From Marisediminicola antarctica (lineage in GTDB: Bacteria; Actinomycetota; Actinomycetes; Actinomycetales; Microbacteriaceae): DNA of 64,000 nucleotides. Below are positions 1-8,276 of this stretch, piece by piece. Position 1 is the stretch's first letter, and every line of letters begins with the position of its first letter. Under the pieces are notes generated by a model. That model did not search any database, was not told the origin of the DNA, and saw only the letters and a list, made by a program, of their open reading frames with translations. The position numbers and the translations under genes are program-made. The stretch covers positions 2,852,001 through 2,916,000 of the forward strand of contig NZ_CP017146.1 in NCBI RefSeq assembly GCF_009930795.1. The letters run 5' to 3'.

Positions 1-60
1 CAGCCGCCCCCGCCGCCCCAGCCGCCCCAGCCGCCCCAGCCGCCCCAGCCGCGCCAGCCG
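1..60. repeat. CAGCCGCCC 9-bp tandem repeat at window edge
   Basis: Direct repeats of CAGCCGCCC, degenerating to CAGCCGCGC, fill the first 60 bases. Read in frame 1 they give a Pro/Gln-rich stretch that continues through a short basic tail to a TAG at 97-99. They could therefore be the C-terminal tail of a plus-strand gene that starts outside the window. Too little is visible to call a CDS. From 100 to 266 I see no gene, only the leader of the next one. Confidence 0.6.
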
Positions 61-266
61 CGCCGAAAGTACGCCAAACGGCTCCTCCTAGTGCAATAGA
101 ACAGCCGAAACTTGTACTCTCAGGCGAGCGAGCGGTCATCGCTTCGAGCGCGACCCCCAACTCGGCAGGCCGACTGGCCCGCAGCTCAGGAAACCAGCAG
201 GCCGGCAGGACCACCATCGCTGTGCCCCAGCCCCCACCGCCGTCGCCTCCGTGAGACGCTGGGGGC

Positions 267-776
267 ATGATTCGCTCTGACCCCGCGACTACCCGCGATG
301 AGCGGACGACGCTAACGCAGTTTCTCGATTACCAGCGGGCCACGCTGCTCATGAAGGCAGAGGGTCTCAATCGGGAGCAGCTAAATCAGCCCCTTCCGAC
401 CTCGAGTCTCACCCTTGCCGGACTGCTCAAGCACCTCGCCTATGTCGAGGACAGCTGGATCCAGGAGGTCTTCCTCGGCCGCCCGCTACCGGAGCCATGG
501 GCCAGCGCCCCGTTTGGCTCCGACGAGGACTGGGAGTTCCACTCCGCGTCGACCGACGGCCCCGAGGCGTTGCGCGAACTCTACGAGTACTCGTGTGCGC
601 GGACGCGCGCCGGGATCGAGGACGCCTCGCTGGATACCGTGTCGGTGGGGGCGTCGCGGAGAGGGCGGCAGTTCTCGCTGCGCTGGATCCTCGTGCACCT
701 GATCGAGGAGACAGCGCGGCACTGCGGCCACGCCGACCTGCTCCGCGAGGCGATCGACGGCATCGTCGGCGAGTAG
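267..776 (+). CDS. DinB/DUF664-like metalloprotein
   Basis: A 169-aa protein of the DinB superfamily, DUF664 branch. This is a four-helix bundle that usually binds a divalent metal and, in actinobacteria, includes mycothiol-dependent transferases. The family pattern is visible: a His in the second helix (H56, in LLKHLAYVEDSW) and the C-terminal HLIEETARHCGHADLLRE block, which carries H144, H152 and H155 as candidate ligands. Length fits the family. The ATG follows a GGGGG-containing Shine-Dalgarno. The gene is convergent with bkdC across a repeat-filled gap. The exact substrate cannot be deduced; a thiol-dependent detoxification role is a family-level guess. Confidence 0.85.
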   Translation: MIRSDPATTRDERTTLTQFLDYQRATLLMKAEGLNREQLNQPLPTSSLTLAGLLKHLAYVEDSWIQEVFLGRPLPEPWASAPFGSDEDWEFHSASTDGPEALRELYEYSCARTRAGIEDASLDTVSVGASRRGRQFSLRWILVHLIEETARHCGHADLLREAIDGIVGE

Positions 777-889
777 CCGGAGCGCCCGCGGTCGGACGCG
801 GACGCGGCGGACGCGCGGACGCCGGACGCGCACCGCTCGGCGATGACTGCGTGGCGGCGTTCGTGCGGGAGTGTCGAGAACCGACCTAG

Positions 890-1412
890 GCGCGGGAAGT
901 ACGCGCCAACGCCGGTCGAGCGTGCCAGCGCGGGTCAAGCGCGCACACGCGGGTCAAGCGCGACAACGCGGGTCAAGCGCGACAACGCGGGTCAAGCGCG
1001 ACAACGCAGGTCAAGCGCGACAACGCGGGTCAAGCGCGCACACGCGGGACGTGGCACCGCCGCGCCGAAGCCGATTCCACACCTACGCGGGACACGCGCG
1101 GCAACGCGGGTGGCTGACCACCCGCGCGGACGCGCAGCACCCGCGCACCGCCACGCGCGGGAAGTACGCGCCAACGCCGGTCGAGCGCGACAACGCGGGT
1201 CAAGCACGCACACGCGGGTCAAGCGCGACAACGCGGGACGAGCGCGCACACGCGGGACGTGGCACCGCCGCACCGAAGCAGAATCCGCACCTACGCGGGA
1301 CACGCGCAGCACCCGCGCACCGCCACGCGCGGGACACGCGCGGCAACGCGGGTGGCTGACCACCCGCGCGGACGCGCAGCACCCGCGCACCGCCAGGCGC
1401 GTGCGCGCCACC
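890..1412. repeat. GC-rich minisatellite, 19-bp units within a roughly 250-bp duplication
   Basis: This gap between two convergent genes (777-1417) holds no credible gene. Units of GCGGGTCAAGCGCGACAAC repeat about five times in tandem near 940-1045 and recur near 1195-1230. Larger blocks also recur: GAAGTACGCGCCAACGCC at 896 and 1161, GTGGCACCGCCGC at 1051 and 1259, and TGGCTGACCACCCGCGCGG at 1111 and 1353. The offsets of 265, 208 and 242 bp indicate an imperfect duplication with internal length changes. A 19-bp period shifts frame at each unit, which argues against coding. There are no unique spacers, so it is not CRISPR. Confidence 0.85.
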
Positions 1413-1417
1413 CCCGC

Positions 1418-2983
1418 TCACACCATCGTCAACAGCATCCCCGGATCCGAGAGGATCGTGCCGATGTCGGCGAGGAACCGGGATGCCTGGGCACCGTCGA
1501 CGAGCCGGTGGTCGAACGACAGGCTCAGCGTGCACACCCGGCGCAGCGCGACCTCGCCGCGGTGCTCCCACGGCGTGCGCCGGACTGCGCCGATGGCGAG
1601 AATGGCCGCCTCACCCGGGTTCAGGATCGGAGTGCCAGCGTCAATGCCGAAGACACCGATGTTCGTGATCGACACAGTGCCGCCGGTGAGTGCGTCCTGT
1701 CCGGTGCGTCCGGCCTTCGCTGTGTCCACCAGCTCTTCGAGTGCCTCGGCGAGCGCGACGAGGTCGAGGGTTTCGGCATCCTTGATGTTGGGCACCATGA
1801 GCCCGCGCGGTGTCGCCGCCGCAATGCCGAGGTTGACGTAGCCGAAGGTCACGATCTCCTGGGCCTGCTCGTCCCAGTGCGCGTTCACCGCCGGATTTCG
1901 CCCGACCGCGACGCACAGCGCCTTCGCGACGATCGTGAGCATCGTGAGCCGGCGGCCGGCGAAGGCGCGACTCGCGCGCAGCCGCTCCAGCAGCTCGACC
2001 GACGGCGTGACGTCGATCGAGAGGAACTCGGTCGCGTGCGGCGCCGTGAACGCGCTGCGGACCATCGCCTCGGCCGTGAGCTTGCGCACCCCCTGGATCG
2101 GCGTGCGCATCTCGCGCGGGGCAGTCCCGGCGGGCGCGGCCGTTGCCAGCCCCGCATCCGGCCCCGCATCCAGCCGCGCATCCGGCCCCGGATGATTCGC
2201 GGATGCCGCAAGCACGTCCTCGCGGGTGATGAGGCCGTCCTCTCCGGTGCCCTCGAGGGTGGTCAAATCGACACCGAGATCATGGGCGAGTTTGCGAACC
2301 GGCGGCGTCGAGCGCCGGGGTACGGCGGACCCTGCACCAAGTTCAGCTTCCGGTCCGGGTTCGGGCGCGGCAATGGAGGGAGAGGCAGAGGGAGAGGCAG
2401 CCGCCTCACCGCCCGCCGGAGCGGCGCGGTGCGCGAGCGAGGGTCGCGCCTTGCGCTGGGGACGCGCCCCGCCTTCGACCGGCGGCCCGTATCCCACCAG
2501 CACAGGCTCACGCTCGGCCGCCGCGGACGCGGACGCGGCAGGAACCTCAGCGCCACCACCACCGGCACCCGCGCCCGATCCCGCACCACCGGCACCCGCG
2601 CCCGATCCCGGCCCACCACCGGCATCCGCGCCCGATCCCGCCGCACCACCGGCACCCGCGCCCGATCCCGGCCCACCACCGGCACCCGCGCCCGCTCCCG
2701 CACCACCGGCACCCGCGCCCGATCCCGGCCCACCACCGGCATCCGCCACCTCGAAGTCCACGATCGGCGCACCGACCCGCACCGTCGCGCCGGGGTCGAC
2801 GTAGAGGCGGCCAATCTCGCCCGCGAACGGCGACGGAAGCTCGACGAGCGCCTTCGCGGTCTCCACCTCTGCGATGATCTGGTTGAGCTCGACGGAGTCG
2901 CCGACGTCGACACGCCAGGCGACGAGCTCCGATTCGGTGAGGCCCTCACCGAGATCGGGGAGGGCGAATGTCTTGACGGTCAT
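1418..2983 (-). CDS. bkdC: Branched-chain 2-oxo acid dehydrogenase E2 (dihydrolipoyl acyltransferase)
   Basis: E2 core of a 2-oxo acid dehydrogenase complex, transferring acyl groups from lipoamide to CoA in the cytoplasm. Domain order is classic: lipoyl domain (1-80, lipoyl Lys K44 in VETAKALVE), linker, E1/E3-binding domain (about 223-260, RRSTPPVRKLAHDLGVDL), and catalytic domain ending in FDHRLVDGA with H492 and D496. The linker at about 82-145 is unusual: it is built from Gly/Ala/Ser repeats instead of the customary Ala/Pro. It is the last gene of a bkdA-bkdB-bkdC operon, starting right after the bkdB stop. Branched-chain specificity is inferred from E1 similarity to the mycobacterial Bkd proteins; a pyruvate or other 2-oxo acid substrate remains possible. 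Confidence 0.93.
   Translation of the reverse strand: MTVKTFALPDLGEGLTESELVAWRVDVGDSVELNQIIAEVETAKALVELPSPFAGEIGRLYVDPGATVRVGAPIVDFEVADAGGGPGSGAGAGGAGAGAGAGGGPGSGAGAGGAAGSGADAGGGPGSGAGAGGAGSGAGAGGGGAEVPAASASAAAEREPVLVGYGPPVEGGARPQRKARPSLAHRAAPAGGEAAASPSASPSIAAPEPGPEAELGAGSAVPRRSTPPVRKLAHDLGVDLTTLEGTGEDGLITREDVLAASANHPGPDARLDAGPDAGLATAAPAGTAPREMRTPIQGVRKLTAEAMVRSAFTAPHATEFLSIDVTPSVELLERLRASRAFAGRRLTMLTIVAKALCVAVGRNPAVNAHWDEQAQEIVTFGYVNLGIAAATPRGLMVPNIKDAETLDLVALAEALEELVDTAKAGRTGQDALTGGTVSITNIGVFGIDAGTPILNPGEAAILAIGAVRRTPWEHRGEVALRRVCTLSLSFDHRLVDGAQASRFLADIGTILSDPGMLLTMV
2565..2745 (-). repeat. In-frame repeats encoding the bkdC Gly/Ala linker
   Basis: About five imperfect units around CACCGGCACCCGCGCCCGAT (plus strand) lie in tandem inside bkdC. 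In the bkdC frame they encode GGGPGSGAGAGG-type segments. The antisense frame would read Ala/Pro-Asp-Pro. Unit number is likely to vary by slippage without breaking the frame. Confidence 0.75.
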
Positions 2984-4000
2984 TTACTCGGTCCATCCGG
3001 TCAGCGAGTTGGGGTGCCCGAGCACCCGGTCGACGGCGTCGAGCATGCGGTCGAGGCCGGGTAGGAAGTGCTCCTCGAGCGATCCGGGCGGGTAGGGCAC
3101 GTCGAAGCCGGTGACGCGGGCCGGGGCGGCCTCGAGCCAGTTGAAGCAGCGCTCGGTCACGCCCGCGGCGATCTCGGCACCGAGACCGCCCGACAGCTGG
3201 GCCTCGTGGCTCACCACGAGCCGCCCGGTCTTGCGCACGGACGCCTCGACGGTCGGAAAGTCGATCGGGGCGAGCGAGCGCAGATCGATGACCTCGATCG
3301 AGACGCCGTCGGATGCTGCGGCGGCGGCAGCGTCGAGCGCGGTCGCGACCAACGGGCCGTAGGTGACAAGAGTGACGTCGGTGCCGTCACGCACGACCCG
3401 CGCGCTTTGGAGCGGGATGGCATCGGCGATCTCCTCGGTCACCTCGCCCTTGGTCCAATAGCGGCGCTTCGGCTCGAAGAACAGCACCGGGTCGTCGCAC
3501 GCGATCGCCTGGCGGATGAGCACGTGCGCCTCCTGCGGCGTCGAGCACGTGACGACGCGCAGCCCGGCCGTGTGGGCGAAGTAGGCCTCCGGTGACTCGG
3601 AGTGGTGCTCGACAGCGCCGATCCCGCCCCCGTACGGAACCCGGATAGTGATCGGCATGCTCACCGCTCCTCCGGTGCGGTAGCGCAGCTTGGCGAGCTG
3701 GGCGACGATCTGGTCGAAGCCCGGGTAGATGAAGCCGTCGAACTGGATCTCGACCACGGGCCGGAACCCGCAGAACGCCAGTCCTATCGCCGTGCCGATG
3801 ATCGCCGACTCCGCGAGCGGCATGTCCATGACGCGGTCGGCGCCGAACTCCTTCTGCAGGCCATCGGTCACGCGGAAGACGCCGCCGAGCGCGCCGATGT
3901 CCTCGCCCATCAGCAGCACGCGGTTGTCGTCGGCGAGTGCGTGGCGCAGCCCGGAGGTGATCGCCTTGGCGAGGGTGAGCTGGGATGTCGTGACGCTCAT
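2984..4000 (-). CDS. bkdB: Branched-chain 2-oxo acid dehydrogenase E1 beta subunit
   Basis: A 338-aa transketolase-like beta subunit that completes the thiamine diphosphate site of E1. Visible hallmarks are LMGEDIGALGGVFRVTDGL near the N terminus, MPLAESAIIGTAIGLAFCGFRPVVE, the central VPYGGGIGAVEHHSESPEAYFAHTAGLRVV segment (split here across familiar motifs), and a C-terminal transketolase-C domain around EVIDLRSLAPIDFPTVEASV. I start it at the ATG whose first bases overlap the bkdA stop by 4 bp (ATGA), which fixes translational coupling. The same frame stays open upstream, but that part is an antisense-like artefact over bkdA. Pairs with bkdA into an alpha2beta2 E1. Confidence 0.94.
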   Translation of the reverse strand: MSVTTSQLTLAKAITSGLRHALADDNRVLLMGEDIGALGGVFRVTDGLQKEFGADRVMDMPLAESAIIGTAIGLAFCGFRPVVEIQFDGFIYPGFDQIVAQLAKLRYRTGGAVSMPITIRVPYGGGIGAVEHHSESPEAYFAHTAGLRVVTCSTPQEAHVLIRQAIACDDPVLFFEPKRRYWTKGEVTEEIADAIPLQSARVVRDGTDVTLVTYGPLVATALDAAAAAASDGVSIEVIDLRSLAPIDFPTVEASVRKTGRLVVSHEAQLSGGLGAEIAAGVTERCFNWLEAAPARVTGFDVPYPPGSLEEHFLPGLDRMLDAVDRVLGHPNSLTGWTE

Positions 4001-5124
4001 TCCGCGCCCCCGTCGAACATGGCGAGGTAGGCGGCGTACTGGCTGCGCTGCCGGTCGAGACCGCGGTGCGGTGTCGCGTACACGTTGTCGAAGAGGGTGA
4101 GCGGCTCGGGTGCCGTCAGGGCGAGGCATCCGGCCCGCAGCTCCCTCGCCACCTCGTCGGCGCGCGCCGTGACGCGGGCGGTGAGCTCGTCGGTCAGCAG
4201 CCCCTTCGAGTCGAGCAGCGCTCCGAGGCGGCTGATCGGGTCTTTCGCCGCCCACTCCTCGAGTTCGTCGCGGTCGCGGTAGCGGGTCGGATCGTCGGAT
4301 GTCGTGTGCGGACCCATCCGATACGTGACGGCCTCGATGAATGTCGGTCCGTCGCCGTTCCGGGCGCGATCCAGGGCGACCCTCGTCGCGGCCATCACGG
4401 CGAGCACGTCGTTGCCGTCGACCCGCAGGCTCGGGATGCCGAAGCCGGGCGCGCGCTCGGAGATGTGGGCCTGCGCCTGCAGGGTGACCGGCTCGGAGAT
4501 CGCCCACTGGTTGTTCTGGCAGAAGAAGACCACGGGGGCCTTGAACGTGGCTGCGAACACCATCGCTTCGTTCACGTCACCCTGGCTCGTGGCCCCGTCG
4601 CCGAAGTAGGCGACGGCGACGGAGTCGACGCCGTCCTTCGCGCAGCCGAGCGCGTAACCGGTCGCGTGCAGCGTCTGCGCGCCGATCACGACGGCGGGAA
4701 CGGCCATTCCAACGTCGTAGGGGTTCCAGCCCCCATGCGACGTTCCGCGCCACACCCGAAGGAGATCGGTGATCTTGACGCCGCGGCAGTACGCGACCGC
4801 GTTCTCGCGATAACTCGTGAAGACGAAGTCGTCCGAACGCAGGGCCCGGGCGGAGCCGATCTGGGCGGCCTCCTGGCCGAGCAGCGGAGGCCACAGTCCG
4901 AGTTCGCCCTGGCGCTGCAGGGCGGTCGCCTCGGTGTCGATGCGGCGCACGACGGAGAGGTCCTCGTAGAGGTCCGCGAGCTGTTCGTCGGTGACGTCGG
5001 CGACCCACGGGTCGAAGCCGGGGCTCGGAATCCGCTCTCCGGCGGGTGTCACGAGCTGAACGAAGTCTTCCTGGCCGAGAAATTCGGCTTCCCGGGGATC
5101 ATGCCCGGCCATGGTTGAACGCAT
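3997..5124 (-). CDS. bkdA: Branched-chain 2-oxo acid dehydrogenase E1 alpha subunit
   Basis: A 375-aa E1 alpha that decarboxylates the 2-oxo acid using thiamine diphosphate. The TPP-binding motif runs from GDGATSQGD (residues 175-183) to CQNNQWAIS (202-210). The phosphorylation-loop region reads VTYRMGPHTTSDDPTRYRD, as in bacterial BkdA. RQGELGLWPPLLGQEAAQ matches the mycobacterial BkdA pattern. First gene of the operon. The start is either the ATG at 5124 or the in-frame ATG four codons later. The 136-bp upstream gap presumably holds the promoter. No gene for E3 (lipoamide dehydrogenase) is in the window. Confidence 0.93.
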   Translation of the reverse strand: MRSTMAGHDPREAEFLGQEDFVQLVTPAGERIPSPGFDPWVADVTDEQLADLYEDLSVVRRIDTEATALQRQGELGLWPPLLGQEAAQIGSARALRSDDFVFTSYRENAVAYCRGVKITDLLRVWRGTSHGGWNPYDVGMAVPAVVIGAQTLHATGYALGCAKDGVDSVAVAYFGDGATSQGDVNEAMVFAATFKAPVVFFCQNNQWAISEPVTLQAQAHISERAPGFGIPSLRVDGNDVLAVMAATRVALDRARNGDGPTFIEAVTYRMGPHTTSDDPTRYRDRDELEEWAAKDPISRLGALLDSKGLLTDELTARVTARADEVARELRAGCLALTAPEPLTLFDNVYATPHRGLDRQRSQYAAYLAMFDGGAE

Positions 5125-5260
5125 TCGTATGCCTTCCGTTGCGATCCCGGCGGGTAAGCCAGAACCACTTTCAGAGAGACGATGCGCCCGGTGGGGCGTG
5201 GCGTCTCGGTCGCGGCATCGTTGCCGGACCTACCCTGAGATTACGCATCCTTTCGGTACC

Positions 5261-6136
5261 TCACAACTGGGCGCGCGAGGTGTGCTCGCTCGCGTAGGCC
5301 GCGAAGACCTCCCCTGGGGTGTCGCCGGTGAGGCGGAAGTCTTTCTTGAGCTCGGCTCCGAGCTGCTCGAGCGCCAGGGACAGCTGCTGGGCACTCACAC
5401 GCACCGCTGCCTCCTGACAGGTCAGCGCCCTGTCCCGCAGGTGGAGTGCATAGGGCAGCTGGCGGGCGAGCGAGAGATCGGTGCTCTGCTCCTGGAAGTA
5501 GAAGCCCTCGGTGTGCTGGATGAAGTCCACGCGCACCTTCCCGACTTCAGCCGCGAGGCTGTCGAGGACTCGTGCGGCGGTGGCCGGGTCCACCTCGCCA
5601 ATCGCCTCGGCATAGCTCGTGTCGGCCAGCCTCCCCAGCTCGAGCGCGAGTGCCCGGCGTCGTGACAGCGGTGGGTAGACCTGGGTGAACCAGGTCAATG
5701 CCGCCGTCAGGAGGGCAAAGCCGATCAGCCCCTGAATCGGGGAAACCACCCGGATCCACGGGTCGACGGGTACGACGTCGCCGTAGCCCAGGGTTCCGAG
5801 GGTGACAAGCGAGACGTAGAGGGCTTCACCGAAGTCGGGATAGTCCGCGGGGTTCACCCCTGCGGAGTACACGAAGCCGCCCGGGATGTGGGGGTAGTAG
5901 ATCAGTGCCCAGCCGACGCCTTGCAGAGCCACCCACAACAGGACGACGACGACCATCGCCGCCGGCCCCACGGCAGAGCCCAGCCGATGGTGGGTGAGCT
6001 GCGAGAGTCGCCACACGCCCGCGAGCACCCATCGGCTGACACGCCCCCGGCCGCGAGGATGGAGCAGCGTGTGGAACATGTCTCTCAGCCCGATCACAAC
6101 GACCGCGATCCCCGCAATGGTCAGCACCATATCCAT
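5261..6136 (-). CDS. Two-TM potassium channel family protein
   Basis: A 291-aa membrane protein with an N-terminal hydrophobic helix (about 1-17), a second helix around 58-82, and a pore loop with the selectivity filter TLGYGD (115-120). A following helix (about 130-150) is consistent with the KcsA-like ion-channel-2 fold plus one extra N-terminal segment. The C-terminal half is soluble, helical and charged and lacks a recognisable RCK/TrkA-N nucleotide motif. It lies 24 bp downstream of an amidotransferase gene and is probably co-transcribed with it. Gating and ion selectivity beyond the K+ signature are unknown. Confidence 0.85.
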   Translation of the reverse strand: MDMVLTIAGIAVVVIGLRDMFHTLLHPRGRGRVSRWVLAGVWRLSQLTHHRLGSAVGPAAMVVVVLLWVALQGVGWALIYYPHIPGGFVYSAGVNPADYPDFGEALYVSLVTLGTLGYGDVVPVDPWIRVVSPIQGLIGFALLTAALTWFTQVYPPLSRRRALALELGRLADTSYAEAIGEVDPATAARVLDSLAAEVGKVRVDFIQHTEGFYFQEQSTDLSLARQLPYALHLRDRALTCQEAAVRVSAQQLSLALEQLGAELKKDFRLTGDTPGEVFAAYASEHTSRAQL

Positions 6137-6160
6137 GGCCAGGCTCCTCTCCAGTCGCGC

Positions 6161-6895
6161 TCAGCGTCTCGCATACCGGTCGACGAAGGCCGCGATCAGG
6201 CGGGTGGGCTGGCTGATGGCGACCTGCTCGACAGCGGTGATCAGCTCGTCCATCGCATCCGGTTCGAAGTATCCGTGGTGGCGATAGACGCGGATGCGCG
6301 TGATGATGCCGGCGACCGTGAGTTCGGGGTGGAACTGGGTCGCGTAGACGTTTCTTCCGATGCGGAAGGCCTGCACAGGGCAGCTCGCACCGGAGGCCAG
6401 TAGCACCGCTCTCGACGGCAGCACCGCGCAGGCCTCCTTGTGTCCGACGAAGGCGTCGAAGGTCTCGTCGAGGGTTCCGAACAGCGGATCGGCGAGCCCG
6501 TCCGGTGTGAGGCTGATGCGGGTCGGGCCGACGGGCTCCGCCCACGTGTCGTCGATGACGCCGTACTGGTGGGTGCCGAGCAGCCCGATGCCGTAGCAGG
6601 CCCCGAGGAAGGGGATGTCGCGCTCGACGACGACGTCGAGCAGGGCGCCGAGCTCCCGTTCCACCCTGATCTGGGTCTCGCTCTTCGTCTCGACCGGGTC
6701 GCTCGCGTTGAACGGGCTGCCCCCCACGATGAATCCGGAGTAGTCGTCGGGATCGATCGCGGGCAGCGGCTCTGACTCGAGTCGAAACCGCACGAGTTCG
6801 TTCGGTCTCAGCCCGCCCGCCTCGCGGAATGCCTCGTACTCACCGTCGGCCGCCTCGTCCTCGGCGCGCGTGGCGAGGAGCACGAATGGCTTCAT
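6161..6895 (-). CDS. Class I glutamine amidotransferase-like protein
   Basis: A 244-aa stand-alone type 1 amidotransferase domain, similar in layout to GuaA N-terminal-like or GAT1_2.1-type proteins. The nucleophile elbow is FLGACYGIG with C100. The partner His/Glu are in QFHPEL (H189, E191), so the triad is intact. No synthetase domain is fused and no obvious acceptor-domain partner is adjacent, so the acceptor is unknown. The gene leads a two-gene unit with the channel gene. The first IS110 element sits about 120 bp upstream of its start and may have altered its promoter. Confidence 0.82.
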   Translation of the reverse strand: MKPFVLLATRAEDEAADGEYEAFREAGGLRPNELVRFRLESEPLPAIDPDDYSGFIVGGSPFNASDPVETKSETQIRVERELGALLDVVVERDIPFLGACYGIGLLGTHQYGVIDDTWAEPVGPTRISLTPDGLADPLFGTLDETFDAFVGHKEACAVLPSRAVLLASGASCPVQAFRIGRNVYATQFHPELTVAGIITRIRVYRHHGYFEPDAMDELITAVEQVAISQPTRLIAAFVDRYARR

Positions 6896-6913
6896 CCCCT
6901 CATGCTTTCATGC

Positions 6914-6930
6914 TTTCGTCATTCAGGAGT
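6914..6930. repeat. Left arm of an intergenic inverted-repeat element (copy A)
   Basis: TTTCGTCATTCAGGAGT matches TTTCATCATTCAGGAGTG at 24600-24617 except for one base and the last position. Its reverse complement resembles the sequence obtained by joining the left flank of the IS110 copy (CTCCTGA at 7017-7023) to the last bases of the shared segment (ATAATGACAG at 8557-8566). It therefore looks like one arm of a palindromic-ended repeat whose other arm has been split by the insertion sequence. Confidence 0.55.
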
Positions 6931-7040
6931 TTTGGCCGCCAGCGGCGGCGTTGGATGCCGCAGCTGCCGGAAACTCGGGGTTCTCCGGCCAGCCGGCCGG
7001 CTTCCGCCCACCACTCCTCCTGACACGTGAATACCGGTTT

Positions 7041-8276
7041 TTAGGCTGCGGTGGGGGTGAGGGTCACCTGGTATCCGAGGGTGCGGAGCTGGTTGATGGC
7101 GTTGGATTTTGTTCGGTCGGGGTGGCGGTTGGAGTAGTAGTTCGGTCCGAGTTCGGTGAAGGCTTCCCCGGTGGTGCCCATCTTCCAGACGGCGACAAGG
7201 ATGCTGTGCTCGAGGGCGACGATCGCCTTGATGCTGCCGCGCCGAGCGGCGATCCGTCGGTATTTCACGGCGAGGTGCGTGTTCTTCTGTCGGGTGATGA
7301 CCAGGGCGGAGATCCCGAGGGCGGCCTTCAGGTGCGCATTACCGGGGCGCGTTTTGGTCGATTTCACTCGTCCCGCGGACTCGTTCGATCCCGGACAGAC
7401 CCCGGCCCAGGACGCAAGATGTCCGGGGCTGGGGAAAATATGCATGTTCCCGCCGGTCTCGGCGATGATCACGTCCGCAACACGAACAGAGACCCCCGGA
7501 ATGGTGGTGAGGGTCTCTCGAAAGACCCGAAAGGGTTCCATCACCACCTCGATTCGGGCGGTGATCTCATCGATCAGGGTCGCACTGTGATCGAGTTGGG
7601 TGAGGTGCAGGTTCACCATGAACGCGTGGTGGTCCCTAAACCGTCCGGTGAGGGCTTCGACCAGTTCCGGGATCTTCGCCCGCAGCCGGCCCTTGGCCAG
7701 AGCGGCAAGTTTCACGGGGTCGCGTTCCCCGGCGACCAGGGCATCGAGGATGCTGCGCGCCGAGACCCCGTTCAGCTGGGACACCACCGAGGACAGCTTG
7801 ATCCCGGCGTCCTCGAGGATCTTCTCGATCCGCTGGATATGCCGGCTGCGCTCCTGCACGATCGTGGCCCGGGTCCGGGTCAGATCCCGCAACTCCCGGA
7901 TCGGTTCCGGTGGCACGAACGAGGCCCGCACCAGTCCGTGAGCGGCCAGTTGGGCCAGCCAGCCCGCGTCCGAGACATCCGTTTTCCGGCCCGGGAAATT
8001 ACGCACATCCCGCGCGTTGACAAGCGTCACCGGCAGCACCGATTCCAACAGATAGTAGAACGGCTTCCAATAATCACCGGTCGCCTCCATCACAACCGTT
8101 GTCACCCGGTTCGCGAGGAGATGCTCCCGCAACTCCAGCACCTGCGACGTTGTTGCACCCCAGGTAGTAACTTTCTGCTCGAACGTCCCGGGCCGTTTCC
8201 CAGGCACTCGAACACAGACCTTCACGTCCCGCTTGGAGATATCCATCCCCGCAGCACGCTCATGGACCACGTCCAT
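7041..8276 (-). CDS. IS110-family bridge-RNA-type recombinase (transposase)
   Basis: A 411-aa DEDD transposase of the IS110 family. The N-terminal RuvC-like domain shows D12 (GMDIS), E64 (VVMEATGDYW) and D100/D103 (RKTDVSDAGW). The C-terminal transposase-20 domain shows TIPGVSVRVADVII followed by GSNESAGRVKS with the conserved serine S300. All catalytic positions are present, so it looks functional. I chose the start with AGGAGG six bases upstream. The ATG one codon earlier (8279) is nearly as good, and the GTG further upstream (8315) has no such signal. Known IS110 enzymes act with a structured RNA from the element to join donor and target sites. Confidence 0.95.
   Translation of the reverse strand: MDVVHERAAGMDISKRDVKVCVRVPGKRPGTFEQKVTTWGATTSQVLELREHLLANRVTTVVMEATGDYWKPFYYLLESVLPVTLVNARDVRNFPGRKTDVSDAGWLAQLAAHGLVRASFVPPEPIRELRDLTRTRATIVQERSRHIQRIEKILEDAGIKLSSVVSQLNGVSARSILDALVAGERDPVKLAALAKGRLRAKIPELVEALTGRFRDHHAFMVNLHLTQLDHSATLIDEITARIEVVMEPFRVFRETLTTIPGVSVRVADVIIAETGGNMHIFPSPGHLASWAGVCPGSNESAGRVKSTKTRPGNAHLKAALGISALVITRQKNTHLAVKYRRIAARRGSIKAIVALEHSILVAVWKMGTTGEAFTELGPNYYSNRHPDRTKSNAINQLRTLGYQVTLTPTAA

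Noticed and set aside
890-1412. CRISPR array
   Set aside because: The repeats are contiguous with no unique spacers, the unit is 19 bp, and there are no cas genes in the window.
843-3064. Long plus-strand open frames across the minisatellite and over bkdC (up to 601 codons)
   Set aside because: They arise from stop-poor GC-rich repeats and from the antisense of bkdC, and give low-complexity Arg/Ala/Pro peptides with no RBS or family match.
4001-4507. N-terminal extension of bkdB
   Set aside because: The extra sequence is antisense-frame peptide over bkdA, and the ATGA overlap gives a natural start at 4000.
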